A program made the translations under genes and the position numbers. Under the pieces are notes generated by a model, which worked only from the letters and a program-made list of their open reading frames with translations, made no database searches and was not told the DNA's origin. DNA of 28,361 bases. It comes from Chara braunii (Eukaryota; Streptophyta; Charophyceae; Charales; Characeae). Below are positions 9,143 through 18,281 of the stretch, piece by piece; the stretch's first letter is position 1; each line of letters starts with the position of its first letter. The DNA lies in the NCBI GenBank assembly GCA_003427395.1, contig BFEA01000530.1, positions 1,001,740 through 1,030,100 of the forward strand. The letters are read 5' to 3'.

Positions 9143-10134
9143 TTGGCCATAATCTCAAGGGTTATGAACGTTAGTTCCAAACTTTTGGCACGAGAGCGGA
9201 ACAAGGAAGAAGATCTCTGCAGGACAAGGGTAGAGGAGGCAGAGAGGAGGATGGAGCTGCACCCTATCTCGGAGTTAGTATGGGCCAAAGAGAGGGAACG
9301 CAAGTTAGCAGAATGGGAGAAACTGCAGACAAAGAAACAAGCCAAATGGGAAGAGATGTTGAAGGTCAAAGGTATCCTAGCTCAAGATAGGATGACGAAA
9401 GAGACTTATCGCAGATTGCTGCCAAGCGCCGCCTTCCACCAAGTGGTGCAGTTGAACCACCCATTCGACCAAGCTGCTCAGCGGCTCACCTCAAATGAGG
9501 ATATGCTAGAGTACGCTAAGCTATACTACGCGAACATCCTCGCATGCAGACGGATTCAGGACACATTGGACTCAGATTTGTCACAAGAGTTGAATATGTG
9601 GGAAGATACCACGGTCCAATTGGAGGTGTCAGACAGACTGGTCCTAGACAGACCAGTCACGGGGGAAGAGTTGAAGCAAACACCGAAGGTGATGGCCCCT
9701 GGAAAGTGCCCAGGTAGGGATAGGTTGACAGTGGAATTTTACCGATCCTGTTGGGAAGTGTTGGGCCCCCCACTAGTGGAAGTGTACAGCGAGGTATTGC
9801 AAGATGGCAAGTTGGGAGGGGCTATGACACATGGGGTCATGTCGGTGATGTTAAAAAAAGGAGACAAGGCGAATATACGAAACTATCGCCCTATCTCAGT
9901 CCTCAATGTCAACTACAAGATTCTAGCCAAAACTTTGGGCTTGCGGTTGGGTAGGGTTCTTCCCAAGCTAGTGGAGAGAGACCAAGGTGCTTTCGTGCAA
10001 GGATGATCGATCTTTGTCAACATCCTCACGACAATTGAGAGTATTGAGGTCATCCAGGCAAAGAGGTTAGATTATGCGGTGTTGCTGCTCGACATGGAAA
10101 AAGCCTACGACAGAGTAGGCTGGTCATTTGTTTG
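9143..10134 (+). pseudogene. LINE copy B: reverse transcriptase, N-terminal half
   Basis: The open frame 9143-10006 gives the long charged linker typical of L1-like ORF2. The first RT motifs follow: APGKCPGRDRLTVEFYRSCW (about 9689-9750), MSVMLKKGDKANIRNYRPIS (about 9838-9897), KILAKTLGLRL and DQGAFVQG. A TGA at 10004-10006 sits where an Arg codon is usual. The same frame continues with the DMEKAYDRVGW motif (about 10092-10124) holding the first catalytic aspartate. The RT is then cut at about 10135 by the LTR retrotransposon, and the YxDD part is missing from the window. Confidence 0.85.
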
Positions 10135-10363
10135 GAATTTAGGATTTTCTTTTGCCGCGCGGCGCTTTTTGCTTACGCGCTTCTTTGTGCGGCTGCAATG
10201 AAACTCTGATTAGTCGGCCCCCTTAATCGTGTGTGTAACTGTAATTTTGGGCGGGCGCCATTCGAACTGTATCTTTCTTCTTGAACTTCGTCTTTCCCGC
10301 TCTCGCTTTCTCTTTCTGTGTCTAGCCAGCCCGCAGCCTGCATGCTCGGATCGATGCGTGGAG

Positions 10364-10526
10364 AGTGGCTACGACCCCCACGCCGCGATCTGGCCATGCA
10401 GAACGCAGGCGCTCTCTCTCCTAATCTCCTTTCTAAGTCCTTGCNAGTGGCTACGACCCCCACGCCGCGATCTGGCCATGCAGAACGCAGGCGCTCTCTC
10501 TCCTAATCTCCTTTCTAAGTCCTTGC
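10364..10526. repeat. Exact 81-bp tandem duplication around a single N (5' LTR)
   Basis: 10364-10444 and 10446-10526 are identical, separated by N at 10445. The same structure at the same place occurs in the 3' LTR. It is most simply a contig-overlap scar of the assembly rather than biology. Confidence 0.9.
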
Positions 10527-10904
10527 AATTCCGTGTTCTTCGCTCATGCATGCACGCTACAAGTTGCGCAATTAGATAACTCTCTTAACCAGCTGTTGGA
10601 AGCTCGGGGTAGCGCGATCAATGAGGGTCAGCTCACGAGCGAAGTAAGAGGTGAGTTGAAGTGGGAGTCGGGCGACCCAACGAGCTGGTGCCAAACGCGC
10701 GGGGTTGACGCGGGCCACGACGGACTGTGGACGCGGGCGAACCTAACGGGTGCGGGAGGACTAAGCGGGGTGACGACTTCGTGGGTTGGTGCGTGACGAC
10801 GGACTGTCGGCATCGGAGAGAGAGAGAGAGAGAGGAAGAGGGAGCTGAGGTTGATGGACGTGGATTTGCAGTTTTCTTTGTCTTTTTCCCCCTCTTTGCT
10901 TTTG

Positions 10905-10912
10905 TATATAAA
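10905..10912 (+). promoter_or_regulatory. LTR TATA box (5' LTR)
   Basis: TATATAAAT lies after a T/C-rich stretch in the LTR and is conserved at 21749-21757 in the 3' LTR. It is the best candidate for the element's core promoter. The transcript (R) would then start roughly 30 bases further on, leaving a long leader that includes the Cys-rich frame. Confidence 0.6.
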
Positions 10913-11489
10913 TTTTGATCTCGGCTCAGGGCGATTCACCATTTTTGTTTTTAGAATCTTGGCTTGGTTTCAGCCCACACTCGTTTTTTGTGATTTTTGT
11001 TTGTTGCGTGTTTTGTCGAATGAATAGATGAATGAATGTCATGTCTATTGCGTGTCTTTTCGCCTGATCCTTGCCTTTGCTTGTCGTTTTGATACACTCG
11101 TAAGCATAGTAGGAATTTTTGCGTAGTCATTAATATTGCTTCCATTGCTGTTTATCCCTTTTTGAACTACTGTTGTTGCTGCACCTTGCATGCTCGGGAA
11201 CGATTGCGTACGGGATCACGGAGTGATTAGATGATTGGGTAATTGTTGTCCAGAAACAAGCAAATACCTCGCGGGGATGCGTGTCAGCGCGATTTGATTT
11301 GCGCAGCCTACGCGTATCCACGCGGGCCGATTCGCAACCATTGACGAAAATGACACCTTTGACATCGGGTAGGCGGGAATTTTCCTTCCCCCACGCACCT
11401 AAACGGATAGGAATTTCCAATATCACACCGGAAATTCCCCCTGCCGATTAGACACGTGCGGAAGAGTTCCATCACACCGCGATGACAAG

Positions 11490-11990
11490 ATGACATACTC
11501 GAGGGACTCAGATTCGTCGTGGGATCCGGAGTATTTCGACCCATGGGTGAGAGAGTGTCTCAAACAGAGACGCCCGAAATTCCCCTGCGTGATCGAGAAT
11601 CGATTGTGCCCCAGGGAGTTTCACTGTGCCACCACCAACGATCCGAGGTGCCCCGATTTTCCCACTTTGGACAACACCCATTACTTCATATCCCCCGGCT
11701 TCGTTGTTATCGCTACCAACTTCCCTCCCTTCCGTCTCCTCCTCCCGTATCACCAACTCACGGTGGTACCATGGAATTCCATCGCTTCGTACTGGCCCCG
11801 CACGCCTTGTGGAAATTGCCGGCGACGCTGTAACCGACGAGCCCCCGAAACTAGAGGGCCTGACCAAAACGCGCGACGACAGACACCACGTGCCAGCACC
11901 CAAAGGACCGACTCATCGGGAACACAACTATCCCGGGCGGGCCTCTCCCCAAACCGCCACCGCCAAAATAGACGAATCGGACGACCTTGA
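11490..11990 (+). CDS. LTR-encoded Cys-rich protein, 166 aa (5' LTR copy)
   Basis: The frame opens with MTYSRDSDSSWDPEYFDPWV and contains PCVIENRLCPREFHC, CPDFP and, further on, WPRTPCGNCRRRCNRR. Seven or more cysteines in CxxC-like spacing suggest metal binding. I do not recognise the family. The 3' LTR holds the same frame (22333-22818) with an in-frame 2-codon difference (VVIATN versus VVTN) and about 20 substitutions, so it stays open in both. A second overlapping frame (11626-12087) is also open in both LTRs and contains ESDDLECTAHAICLMLPDIE. The coding portion may change frame, so which one is used is uncertain. Confidence 0.45.
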   Translation: MTYSRDSDSSWDPEYFDPWVRECLKQRRPKFPCVIENRLCPREFHCATTNDPRCPDFPTLDNTHYFISPGFVVIATNFPPFRLLLPYHQLTVVPWNSIASYWPRTPCGNCRRRCNRRAPETRGPDQNARRQTPRASTQRTDSSGTQLSRAGLSPNRHRQNRRIGRP

Positions 11991-12220
11991 ATGCACCGCG
12001 CATGCCATCTGCCTTATGCTGCCCGACATAGAACGCCAACAGACCGGAAGGAACTCGCCCTTAGCCCTATCGCATCTATGCCCCTGAAACCTTGCCACAG
12101 GAGATCTCAGTTCTGACCTGGGACTCCACCCCCACTTTCCCAAAAATCCTTGGCACACCCCTTCTCGCACTTCCAAGCCCACATCCCACTCCGATCAGGA
12201 AGTCGCATCGGGCGTGAGGT

Positions 12221-12233
12221 TGGTATCGGAGCC
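12221..12233 (+). promoter_or_regulatory. Primer binding site for initiator tRNA-Met
   Basis: TGGTATCGGAGCC lies directly at the end of the 5' LTR. Plant elements primed by initiator tRNA-Met carry TGGTATCAGAGCC, so this matches 12 of 13 positions. It fixes the LTR end and the element's orientation. Confidence 0.85.
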
Positions 12234-12449
12234 CGACACGTGACAGGGTTCTAGGACTCGTAGCTGGGCGATCTGGCTAACAGAGGACGACCTCGACCCC
12301 GGAATGCGCACCGACGCGATCCCGTCGTCACTAGAAGCCGGTCTCCGGCTCGACGGACTGTCAATATAAATGCTAATCAGCCGAACCCCCAACAAAACCC
12401 GAACCCCCAACAGAATCCTAATCAACCCCCACCACGAGCACAGGCTCCC

Positions 12450-13253
12450 ATGACGCCCCTTGACCTCTATCTGTTTGATCCTGCGCATCATCTTGCTGGA
12501 GCATGGCTAGCCATGCTCCGCGCTCAGCAGTATGACGATAACGAAGCTCAGGTGAACATTCCCGCTCGATTAGGCGGGGACGCCAATCATTGGTTTAGTA
12601 CCTATGTATGGGTGGATCTTCCAACTTTCGAGCGAGATTTTATGAATCGGTTCGATTATATCCATCCAGAACAAGCGCTCTTTATGATTAAAGATCGAGT
12701 TCAAGAACCTCTTGAATCTGTTACGGAATATCGAAACCGGTTCTACCGAATGTTCTTAAAAACGGAGCGAGGCGAGCAAGTAGGAAGAGATTTGTTCATT
12801 GATAGACTTCGCAGCCGAAGGATGAGAGCGAAACTGCGAAAACAGTTCTCCCCCATCAATCACACGCTGGAACAGATCATGGCCGCTGCAGAAGAGATGG
12901 AGCGAAAGTTTGCTGCGAGTTTCCTAGAAGGGGAATATTTCCCTAGGGAAGGAGACTCGTCTGAACTAGACAGGACTAAGGCTGAGCTGGCCGCGTTGCA
13001 AAACAAATTCGAAAACATGGGATTTGTATCTGGCCCGGTTACCTATCTAGAGCAGATCACCCCTAAACGATCGGTTCCAAGTGTGATTGCAAACGTACCC
13101 GCTCCCGTGATGACAGTGCCCCCACCCCTGATCGAAACCCCCTCACGACCGAATGAGTCTTCCGCCTTGCTCGAACTAACCAAAACATTGGTTAGTTTGA
13201 TTCAGGAGAGTAAAAAGGAGCAGCGGGAATACAATGTCGAATTGAGGCGATGA
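12450..13253 (+). CDS. gag: Gag (capsid) protein, retrotransposon gag family
   Basis: A 267-codon frame. Recognisable Ty3 gag features are HHLAGAWLAMLRAQ, ARLGGDANHWFSTY (about 12565-12605), LPTFERDFMNRF (about 12619-12654), ESVTEYRNRFYRMF (about 12715-12756), the helix KLRKQFSPINHTLEQIM, then a coiled-coil-like ELDRTKAELAALQNKFE. The leader before it (12370-12450) is rich in Asn/Pro/Gln-type codons and may encode more N-terminus. The frame ends at 13251-13253. The zinc knuckle lies downstream in another frame, so gag is frameshifted between about 13190 and 13350. Confidence 0.85.
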   Translation: MTPLDLYLFDPAHHLAGAWLAMLRAQQYDDNEAQVNIPARLGGDANHWFSTYVWVDLPTFERDFMNRFDYIHPEQALFMIKDRVQEPLESVTEYRNRFYRMFLKTERGEQVGRDLFIDRLRSRRMRAKLRKQFSPINHTLEQIMAAAEEMERKFAASFLEGEYFPREGDSSELDRTKAELAALQNKFENMGFVSGPVTYLEQITPKRSVPSVIANVPAPVMTVPPPLIETPSRPNESSALLELTKTLVSLIQESKKEQREYNVELRR

Positions 13254-13351
13254 TGAGATCGATGCGACCCATCGCAGTGCGTGCCGCGCCAATCCAACAC
13301 GGATTGGGTCCGGCACCGCCTCCTGTCGGGATCCCGGGCAATCTTAATGTC

Positions 13352-13393
13352 TGCTACACGTGTCACTAACCAGGGCACATAGCCCGGGATTGC
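13352..13393 (+). pseudogene. CCHC zinc knuckle of Gag, with an internal stop
   Basis: Reads Cys-Tyr-Thr-Cys-His-stop-Pro-Gly-His-Ile-Ala-Arg-Asp-Cys, i.e. a CX2CX4HX4C nucleocapsid knuckle with TAA at 13367-13369. It is in the frame of the protease/RT, not in that of the gag frame ending at 13253. Another in-frame stop (TGA, about 13415) follows before the protease frame. Confidence 0.85.
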
Positions 13394-13477
13394 CCTCACC
13401 AGCCCCCGCAACAATGAGTCGGAGCCGCACCAGTAGCTGCAGCACCAATCACTAACGGGCCGGGACGGGTAGGAGCA

Positions 13478-14665
13478 TTGATGGAAGAAGTAGAGGGAAG
13501 CGGAACCACGTTCGCATCAATGGAGGAGGCTGCAGAGCTTATTCCCTTGGATCAGTATGTAACACTGGGATACCCGGGGCTTGGGATGATCGGTACGATT
13601 AGACCCGCGCCGGAACAACGAGAAGTGGCGGAGTGGCGACCTTCTCCAGGAAAGATGAAGTCGGGAGGACCCACCTTCGTCACGGGGGAAATCGATGTTT
13701 TGAACATCCTACGAGCCTTAGATCACCGAATCCCCCTTCTTATCGGTCATCTGCTCTCAATATCGGAACAAGATAACGAACGAATGCTGCAGCACTGCAA
13801 AGCAAACCGAAAACGATTTGCCCGTACCCGAACGACAAACACGAAAACAAAAGGACCAACACCGGACGAAAATGCGGCAGGTACTTCTGATCCCATACGC
13901 ATAGGACTAATCCAAAAAAATGATCACTTCCTGCGGATTAAACCCATCCCATGGAAATCCGCGGAATGCGACACTGAGGTATGGGGAATTCCATATAATG
14001 CTATCATCGATTCAGGAGTTGCTGTGTTGGCTATTTCATTACGGGTAGTGGAGAGAGTGGGAAGAAAGAACGATCTGATCATGCTCACAGAAAAAGATCA
14101 GCTCGTCTCGGCAGATGAAGAAAAAATCAAAACAGTGGGACGAATGACGAATGTTGCTTTTCGATTAGGAAAGGTGCATGCTTTGGGTAACGTCGTAGTA
14201 TTAGATGTCAACACTTACGACGTTCTTTTTGGCCTTCCCGCCCTGGTAGCACTAGGAGCTAATCTGGACTTCGAAAGACGATCGATTGTCCTTCGAAATA
14301 CGGGTGGGAAACCCTATGTTGTACCAATGAGACTGACCCTTCGTACTACCGCTAACATAACCCCACGAGTTTCTCCCGTGATGACGGGGACACTTCGCAT
14401 GATTACCTGGGACAACGGGCAGATATCCAAGGATGCAAACAACAGTGATGATGATGATGATCCCGTAATCCTGGAGATGGCACGAGAACGTATCCATTAC
14501 CCCATGCAACGGACAAATGATAAAGCGTTGAGCAGGGCTAACAAAGATTTACAAAGAACACAGGTTATGATTATGGGAGAACCTCTCGTACATATTTCAA
14601 GGATGGTCTATTCTTCGGAACCCCCTCGAACCCTGTACGAAGGGATCTCCTCTCTTCTCGCCTGA
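13478..14665 (+). CDS. pol: Pol N-terminal part: retroviral-type aspartic protease and linker
   Basis: Frame of 395 codons. The protease core is AIIDSGVAVLAIS with the catalytic DSG at 14009-14017 (the usual A after DSG is V here), followed by NVVVLDVNTYDVLFGLPALV, the second conserved strand (DVLLGLDWL in relatives). Protease cuts the Gag-Pol polyprotein. The first ATG in the frame is probably not a true start, because the knuckle upstream is in the same frame and the product is expected to be part of a polyprotein. A TGA at 14663-14665 separates it from the RT frame, which is in phase. Confidence 0.8.
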   Translation: MMEEVEGSGTTFASMEEAAELIPLDQYVTLGYPGLGMIGTIRPAPEQREVAEWRPSPGKMKSGGPTFVTGEIDVLNILRALDHRIPLLIGHLLSISEQDNERMLQHCKANRKRFARTRTTNTKTKGPTPDENAAGTSDPIRIGLIQKNDHFLRIKPIPWKSAECDTEVWGIPYNAIIDSGVAVLAISLRVVERVGRKNDLIMLTEKDQLVSADEEKIKTVGRMTNVAFRLGKVHALGNVVVLDVNTYDVLFGLPALVALGANLDFERRSIVLRNTGGKPYVVPMRLTLRTTANITPRVSPVMTGTLRMITWDNGQISKDANNSDDDDDPVILEMARERIHYPMQRTNDKALSRANKDLQRTQVMIMGEPLVHISRMVYSSEPPRTLYEGISSLLA

Positions 14666-14716
14666 TATAATGACAAAAGGCACTACTGCGATATCACGGA
14701 TCTCCCGAAGTCTCTG

Positions 14717-16213
14717 TTGACACCCGCAAAAGAAATTCGATTGTTACGATTGGGGGAAAAAATCAACTCTTTGGAACCCCCTGAGCGCCTTGAGAACGGG
14801 CTCGGGATCAAGATTGCAACGAAACCTGTGCCATGGCAAGACATTCGAGACGGGGTAACACCTGAAGAACACATGGCCATCCGAGAACAAGATGCACAGA
14901 TGATGGCCACGGTGTTCTCCTGGCGATCAGATAACTCATTCATCTCCGCGCCCACGCCAGAAAATGCCAGGCGGGTGGATACAAAACACATCGATGTGAG
15001 GATATGGGATGAGTCGTATGAGTTGCACATACCTCGATATGTACCTGATGAGATTCATCACCTAATCGCAAACATTCTAAAGGAGTACAAAGGAGCGATT
15101 AGTATGACGGACACAAACATTGGACTGTTGTTAGTCATACAACACGAGATCCAGACAGGAAATCACTCCCCAATTCACTGTAAACCTTACAGATATTCCC
15201 TGGTAGAACGGAGAAAGGCTCTCGAGCGGATTCGAGAATTTGAAGCAAGCGGTTGGATCGAACCTGCCACCGGGCCATGGTCGTTTCCGGTAGTATTAGT
15301 ACCGAAAAAGAACGGATCGATTCGCATACGCATTGATTATCGTAAACTGAATGACATCGCGATCAAAGATGTGTATCCCCTCCCCCGGATTGATGATTTG
15401 TTGGATGCGATTGGATGTGCTAATTATTTCAGTAAGTTTGATATTCGGCAGGGCTTCCATCGCATTCTGGTTAAGGAGGAAGATCGGTCGAAGATGGCCT
15501 TCGTACTGTTTGAGGGCATGTGGCAGTGGGTTCGGTGCCCGATGGGGATTTGCAATGCGCCGGCCACGTTTCAGCGAGTCATGAACGTCATTTTTGAGAA
15601 CTTCGTCAACAAGACACGGTTAACGCAGGGAATGATCAACTTTTGCGTCATTGTGTACATGGACGACATCCTGGTCTATTCAGAGACCTATCATGATCAT
15701 GCGCAGCATATCGAGTGGACGTTGGGTGCTCTGAGAGACGCCGGATTCAAGATTGCGCTTGAAAAGAGCAAATTATTCCTTTCGGAAATTTCGTTCTTGG
15801 GCTACGTCGTGACACGTGGAGGACTGCGGCCTGACTCGAGAAAGGTCGCGGCGGTGAAGGAAGCTCCTGTTCCCACGTCACTGACGCAGGTTCGAGCCTT
15901 CTTGGGGTTAGCCTCGTACTATCATCGTTTCATCAAGGGCTTCGCCGCGATTGCACGACCCTTAACGAACTTGTTACAGAAGGACCAGCCCCTCAGTTGG
16001 GACGCAGGGTGCGAACAGGCCTTTGCGACCCTCAAGGAAGCTCTACCAACGACGCCTATTTTGATCCGACCGGACCCCGCGAAGCAGTTCATTCTCATCA
16101 CGGACTGGCAGCCGGAGGTTATTTCCGCTATTTTAGCGCAGAAGGGGAACGATGGCCATGAACATGTCATCGAATATGCGTCACGAACAGTACCAGACGA
16201 GCTCAGCCCCGCA
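14717..16213 (+). CDS. pol: Pol: Ty3 reverse transcriptase and start of RNase H
   Basis: Motifs in order: CKPYRYSLVERRKALERI, PATGPWSFPVVLVPKKNGSI, RIDYRKLNDIAIKDVYPLPR, YFSKFDIRQGFHRI (first catalytic Asp), FVLFEGMWQWVRCPMGICNA, YMDDILVYS (YMDD at 15656-15667), GYVVTRGGLRPDSRKV, VRAFLGLASYYHRFI. About 12 extra residues (NKTRLTQGMINF) lie between the primer-grip-side helix and YMDD. RNase H starts with FILITDWQPEVISAILAQ, where relatives have TDAS, so its first catalytic region is altered. The frame shifts at about 16200-16215, after EYASRTVPDE. Confidence 0.9.
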
Positions 16214-16571
16214 GGGCGAATGCTACGCAGTAGTGTGGGGAATCCAACATTTCCATCCGTATCTGTACGGACAAAAGTTCCTCCTTGTCACTGATCACGA
16301 GCCCTTGCTGGCGCTGAAGCGACTCACTAACTACACGGGCATGATTGGACGTTGGGCGGTGCGCCTACAGGAATACGACTTCGACATCATCTATCGAAAG
16401 ACGGAGAGGCACGGCAACGCGGACGGGCTTGCACGTCTGCATCGACCCGCTAAAGTGCCAAAGGCGGAAGAGATCATCCCGTGGAAGGAACCGGAATCGG
16501 CGAACGAACCCAAGTACGAACAAGTAGCAGTCCTTCCACATGGCAAGAAGCAGGCAGGTGACCATGGGTGA
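16214..16571 (+). CDS. pol: Pol: RNase H C-terminal part (shifted frame)
   Basis: Continues in the frame of 16152: GECYAVVWGIQHFHPYLYG, LLVTDHEPLLALKRL, IGRWAVRLQEYDFDIIYR and HGNADGLARL, the standard end of Ty3 RNase H with its DHxxL and NxxADxLSR-like signatures. It ends at TGA 16569-16571. The change of frame relative to the RT needs one small indel near 16200-16215. Confidence 0.88.
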
Positions 16572-16673
16572 CGGAAGTAACCCTACAACTCCCCTTTCTC
16601 CCTTCTCCTCCTCATCTCTCCTCTCCGTGCCTGATAAATTTTGTTATTTTTGTGAAGCAATTTCTCGGTCTTT
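16572..16673 (+). other. Stop-rich, pyrimidine-rich spacer between RNase H and the zinc finger
   Basis: In the polyprotein frame this stretch has several stops and a C/T-rich run (about 16585-16626), unlike the coding DNA either side. It could be a decayed linker, a small insertion, or an intron (a GTAACC follows AA at about 16580). I see no clear acceptor, so no call is made. Confidence 0.4.
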
Positions 16674-16886
16674 ATGCGCCCTAGCGGGGAGGGATATGCG
16701 GAATGGATAGATTGTCGACAGTGTGTCGCACGAGCCCGCAACTCGTGGATCCAATACCGAAATGATAGTAAGCCTTGGCTGTGCACCTTGTGTCGGGTTG
16801 ATAAGATCCCGACTGAGGCTCGCTTTCTGGACGCCACGTCTGAAGGGTTGGAAAAGACCCGGAGGTTTAGAAGGGCCGAGGTATGA
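16674..16886 (+). CDS. Additional CxxC...CxxC (PHD-like) zinc finger between RNase H and integrase
   Basis: The frame contains EWIDCRQC, then SWIQYRND, then PWLCTLCRV. This W-x-x-C-x-x-C ... W-x-C-x-x-C layout resembles a PHD-type or CW-type finger, which read chromatin marks. Standard Ty3 pol has no such module at this place. It is in phase with the RNase H C-terminus and with the integrase frame, from which it is separated by a stop at 16884-16886. The assignment is by pattern only. Confidence 0.5.
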   Translation: MRPSGEGYAEWIDCRQCVARARNSWIQYRNDSKPWLCTLCRVDKIPTEARFLDATSEGLEKTRRFRRAEV

Positions 16887-16898
16887 ACGAATATCGCC

Positions 16899-17876
16899 TT
16901 GATTGCCACCCTAGTAGGTAACCCCCTCCAGGACGTCACCAAGGAAGATCGGAGGAGGGCCAATGAAAGGGCTCGGGACTGCCACTGGAATGAGGGACGG
17001 TTGGAAAAACGGAAAACGGATGGTAGTGGGATTTGGATGGTGGTGCCATACCCGTTCATGAGGTATGACTGGGTGAAGACAGCACCTGAGGAAACGGCTG
17101 CCCATTTTGCCGTACGGATTACGGAGTCGGCAATCGACAAAAATGAGTGGTACTGGTCCAATATTCGTGACGATGTGAAGTTCATCGTCGCGAACTGTCA
17201 GGTCTGCGCTGCTGACAAGGCACCGATTCAGTCGCCAAGATTAATAGTACCGACGGTAGTTGAGCGGGCTTTTCAAAGGGTTAGCATGGATACCACCGAT
17301 ATTGTGGTGCCCCTTGGACCCAGTAGCTGTGAATATTCAATCCTACTCGTGTTCATGGACCATTTTTTGAAATGGATCGAGGCGTATCCCTGTCGTACGC
17401 GACAGGCGGCCGAAATTGCGCGATACGTCAATCGGTTTTTAGGGATGCACCAGGACACAGAGGAAATTCTGACCGATAATAGGGTAGAATTCAGGGGAGA
17501 AGTCTTGAGGAATCTGGTCGTACACGGCGTCGCTAACCGGAATACCGCACCCCATATGTCGCAATCTAATGGGCTGGTAGAAAATGCAAATAGGGTAATA
17601 AAGACTGCGCTACGACGCAATATCGCGGCGCGGGACTCCAGGCCCCGGCCTGATATCGTAGATCACATCCTGGCGGTCCTTCGAGGGATGCCCCACGAAT
17701 TGACGGACCTGGGCCCTTTTCAATTGAGGACCAATAGCGTGGCCTGCGTTTCAATACCAAGCCTCCCGGACGAATCTTCGTTGAACCGACGGCCCACCAG
17801 GGCCACGGTTCGAGACAAGGCCAATCGACACATGGAATTGATGGAAAGGTCCCTGCCTCGATTGGCCCGAAAATGA
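16899..17876 (+). CDS. pol: Pol: integrase (DDE core)
   Basis: The N-terminal zinc-binding part is degraded: HFAVRITES keeps one His, and NCQVCAADKA keeps both Cys. The catalytic core has Asp at 17289 (SMDTTDIV), Asp at 17475 (LTDNRVEF) and Glu at 17580 (SNGLVENANRVI), with 34 residues between the second Asp and the Glu. APHMSQSNGL stands where TPYHPQSNGL is usual. A stop at 17874-17876 precedes the C-terminal domain. Integrase inserts the cDNA, and this copy is unlikely to be active. Confidence 0.88.
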   Translation: MIATLVGNPLQDVTKEDRRRANERARDCHWNEGRLEKRKTDGSGIWMVVPYPFMRYDWVKTAPEETAAHFAVRITESAIDKNEWYWSNIRDDVKFIVANCQVCAADKAPIQSPRLIVPTVVERAFQRVSMDTTDIVVPLGPSSCEYSILLVFMDHFLKWIEAYPCRTRQAAEIARYVNRFLGMHQDTEEILTDNRVEFRGEVLRNLVVHGVANRNTAPHMSQSNGLVENANRVIKTALRRNIAARDSRPRPDIVDHILAVLRGMPHELTDLGPFQLRTNSVACVSIPSLPDESSLNRRPTRATVRDKANRHMELMERSLPRLARK

Positions 17877-18281
17877 CAGAAAATGACCGAGTTGGCCCAC
17901 GACCGACAGGTTCGCAGTTACGAGGCCCGGAACGGGAACGCGGGTCCGCGGCCCCAGTATAAATTAGGGGACTTATTGCAGGTGAGGAAATGTGCTCGCT
18001 AAGGGAAGATAGTGCCACGATTCTTCGGGCGATTTCACGTGATCGAGCTCGGCCCGAACGGAGTGAACATGGTGCGCCTAGTGCCAGAGGTCTCAGGGAG
18101 CCGATCGGCTCGGCCGATCGTACCCCACGTGTCCTATCTACGTCCCCTCCCTTCCTCCCCATCTCCTGCACCCTTTTCCTCTTCCTTGGCTACAGAAGAA
18201 GACGACGACTTTCCTTCGCTTTCTTCCTCCCCTGCATCTCTCGCCTTTTCCCATACTCCGTCCCCGCCACCATCGCCATGA
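17877..18281 (+). pseudogene. Integrase C-terminal domain with stop
   Basis: The same frame continues with AHDRQVRSYEARN, YKLGDLLQVRK, a TAA at about 17998-18001, then VPRFFGRFHVIELGPNGVNMVRLV. This is the SH3-like DNA-binding tail typical of Ty3 integrases (GDxVxVxxxK ... KxxPRxxGPFxV). It ends in a Ser/Pro-rich tail with a stop at 18279-18281. I see no chromodomain. Confidence 0.75.

Larger units (their letters stand above)
10135..12220 (+). repeat. 5' LTR (about 2.09 kb)
   Basis: A direct repeat of 20978-23056, ending immediately before the PBS at 12221. It contains the 81-bp duplication around an N (10364-10526), a GA tract (10817-10832), a TATATAAAT box (10905-10912) and a Cys-rich open frame (11490-11990). 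No TG start is conserved between the two copies. Confidence 0.88.

Noticed and set aside
17566-18171. 201-codon minus-strand frame over the integrase end
   Set aside because: Antisense to clear integrase coding sequence, with no recognisable domain.
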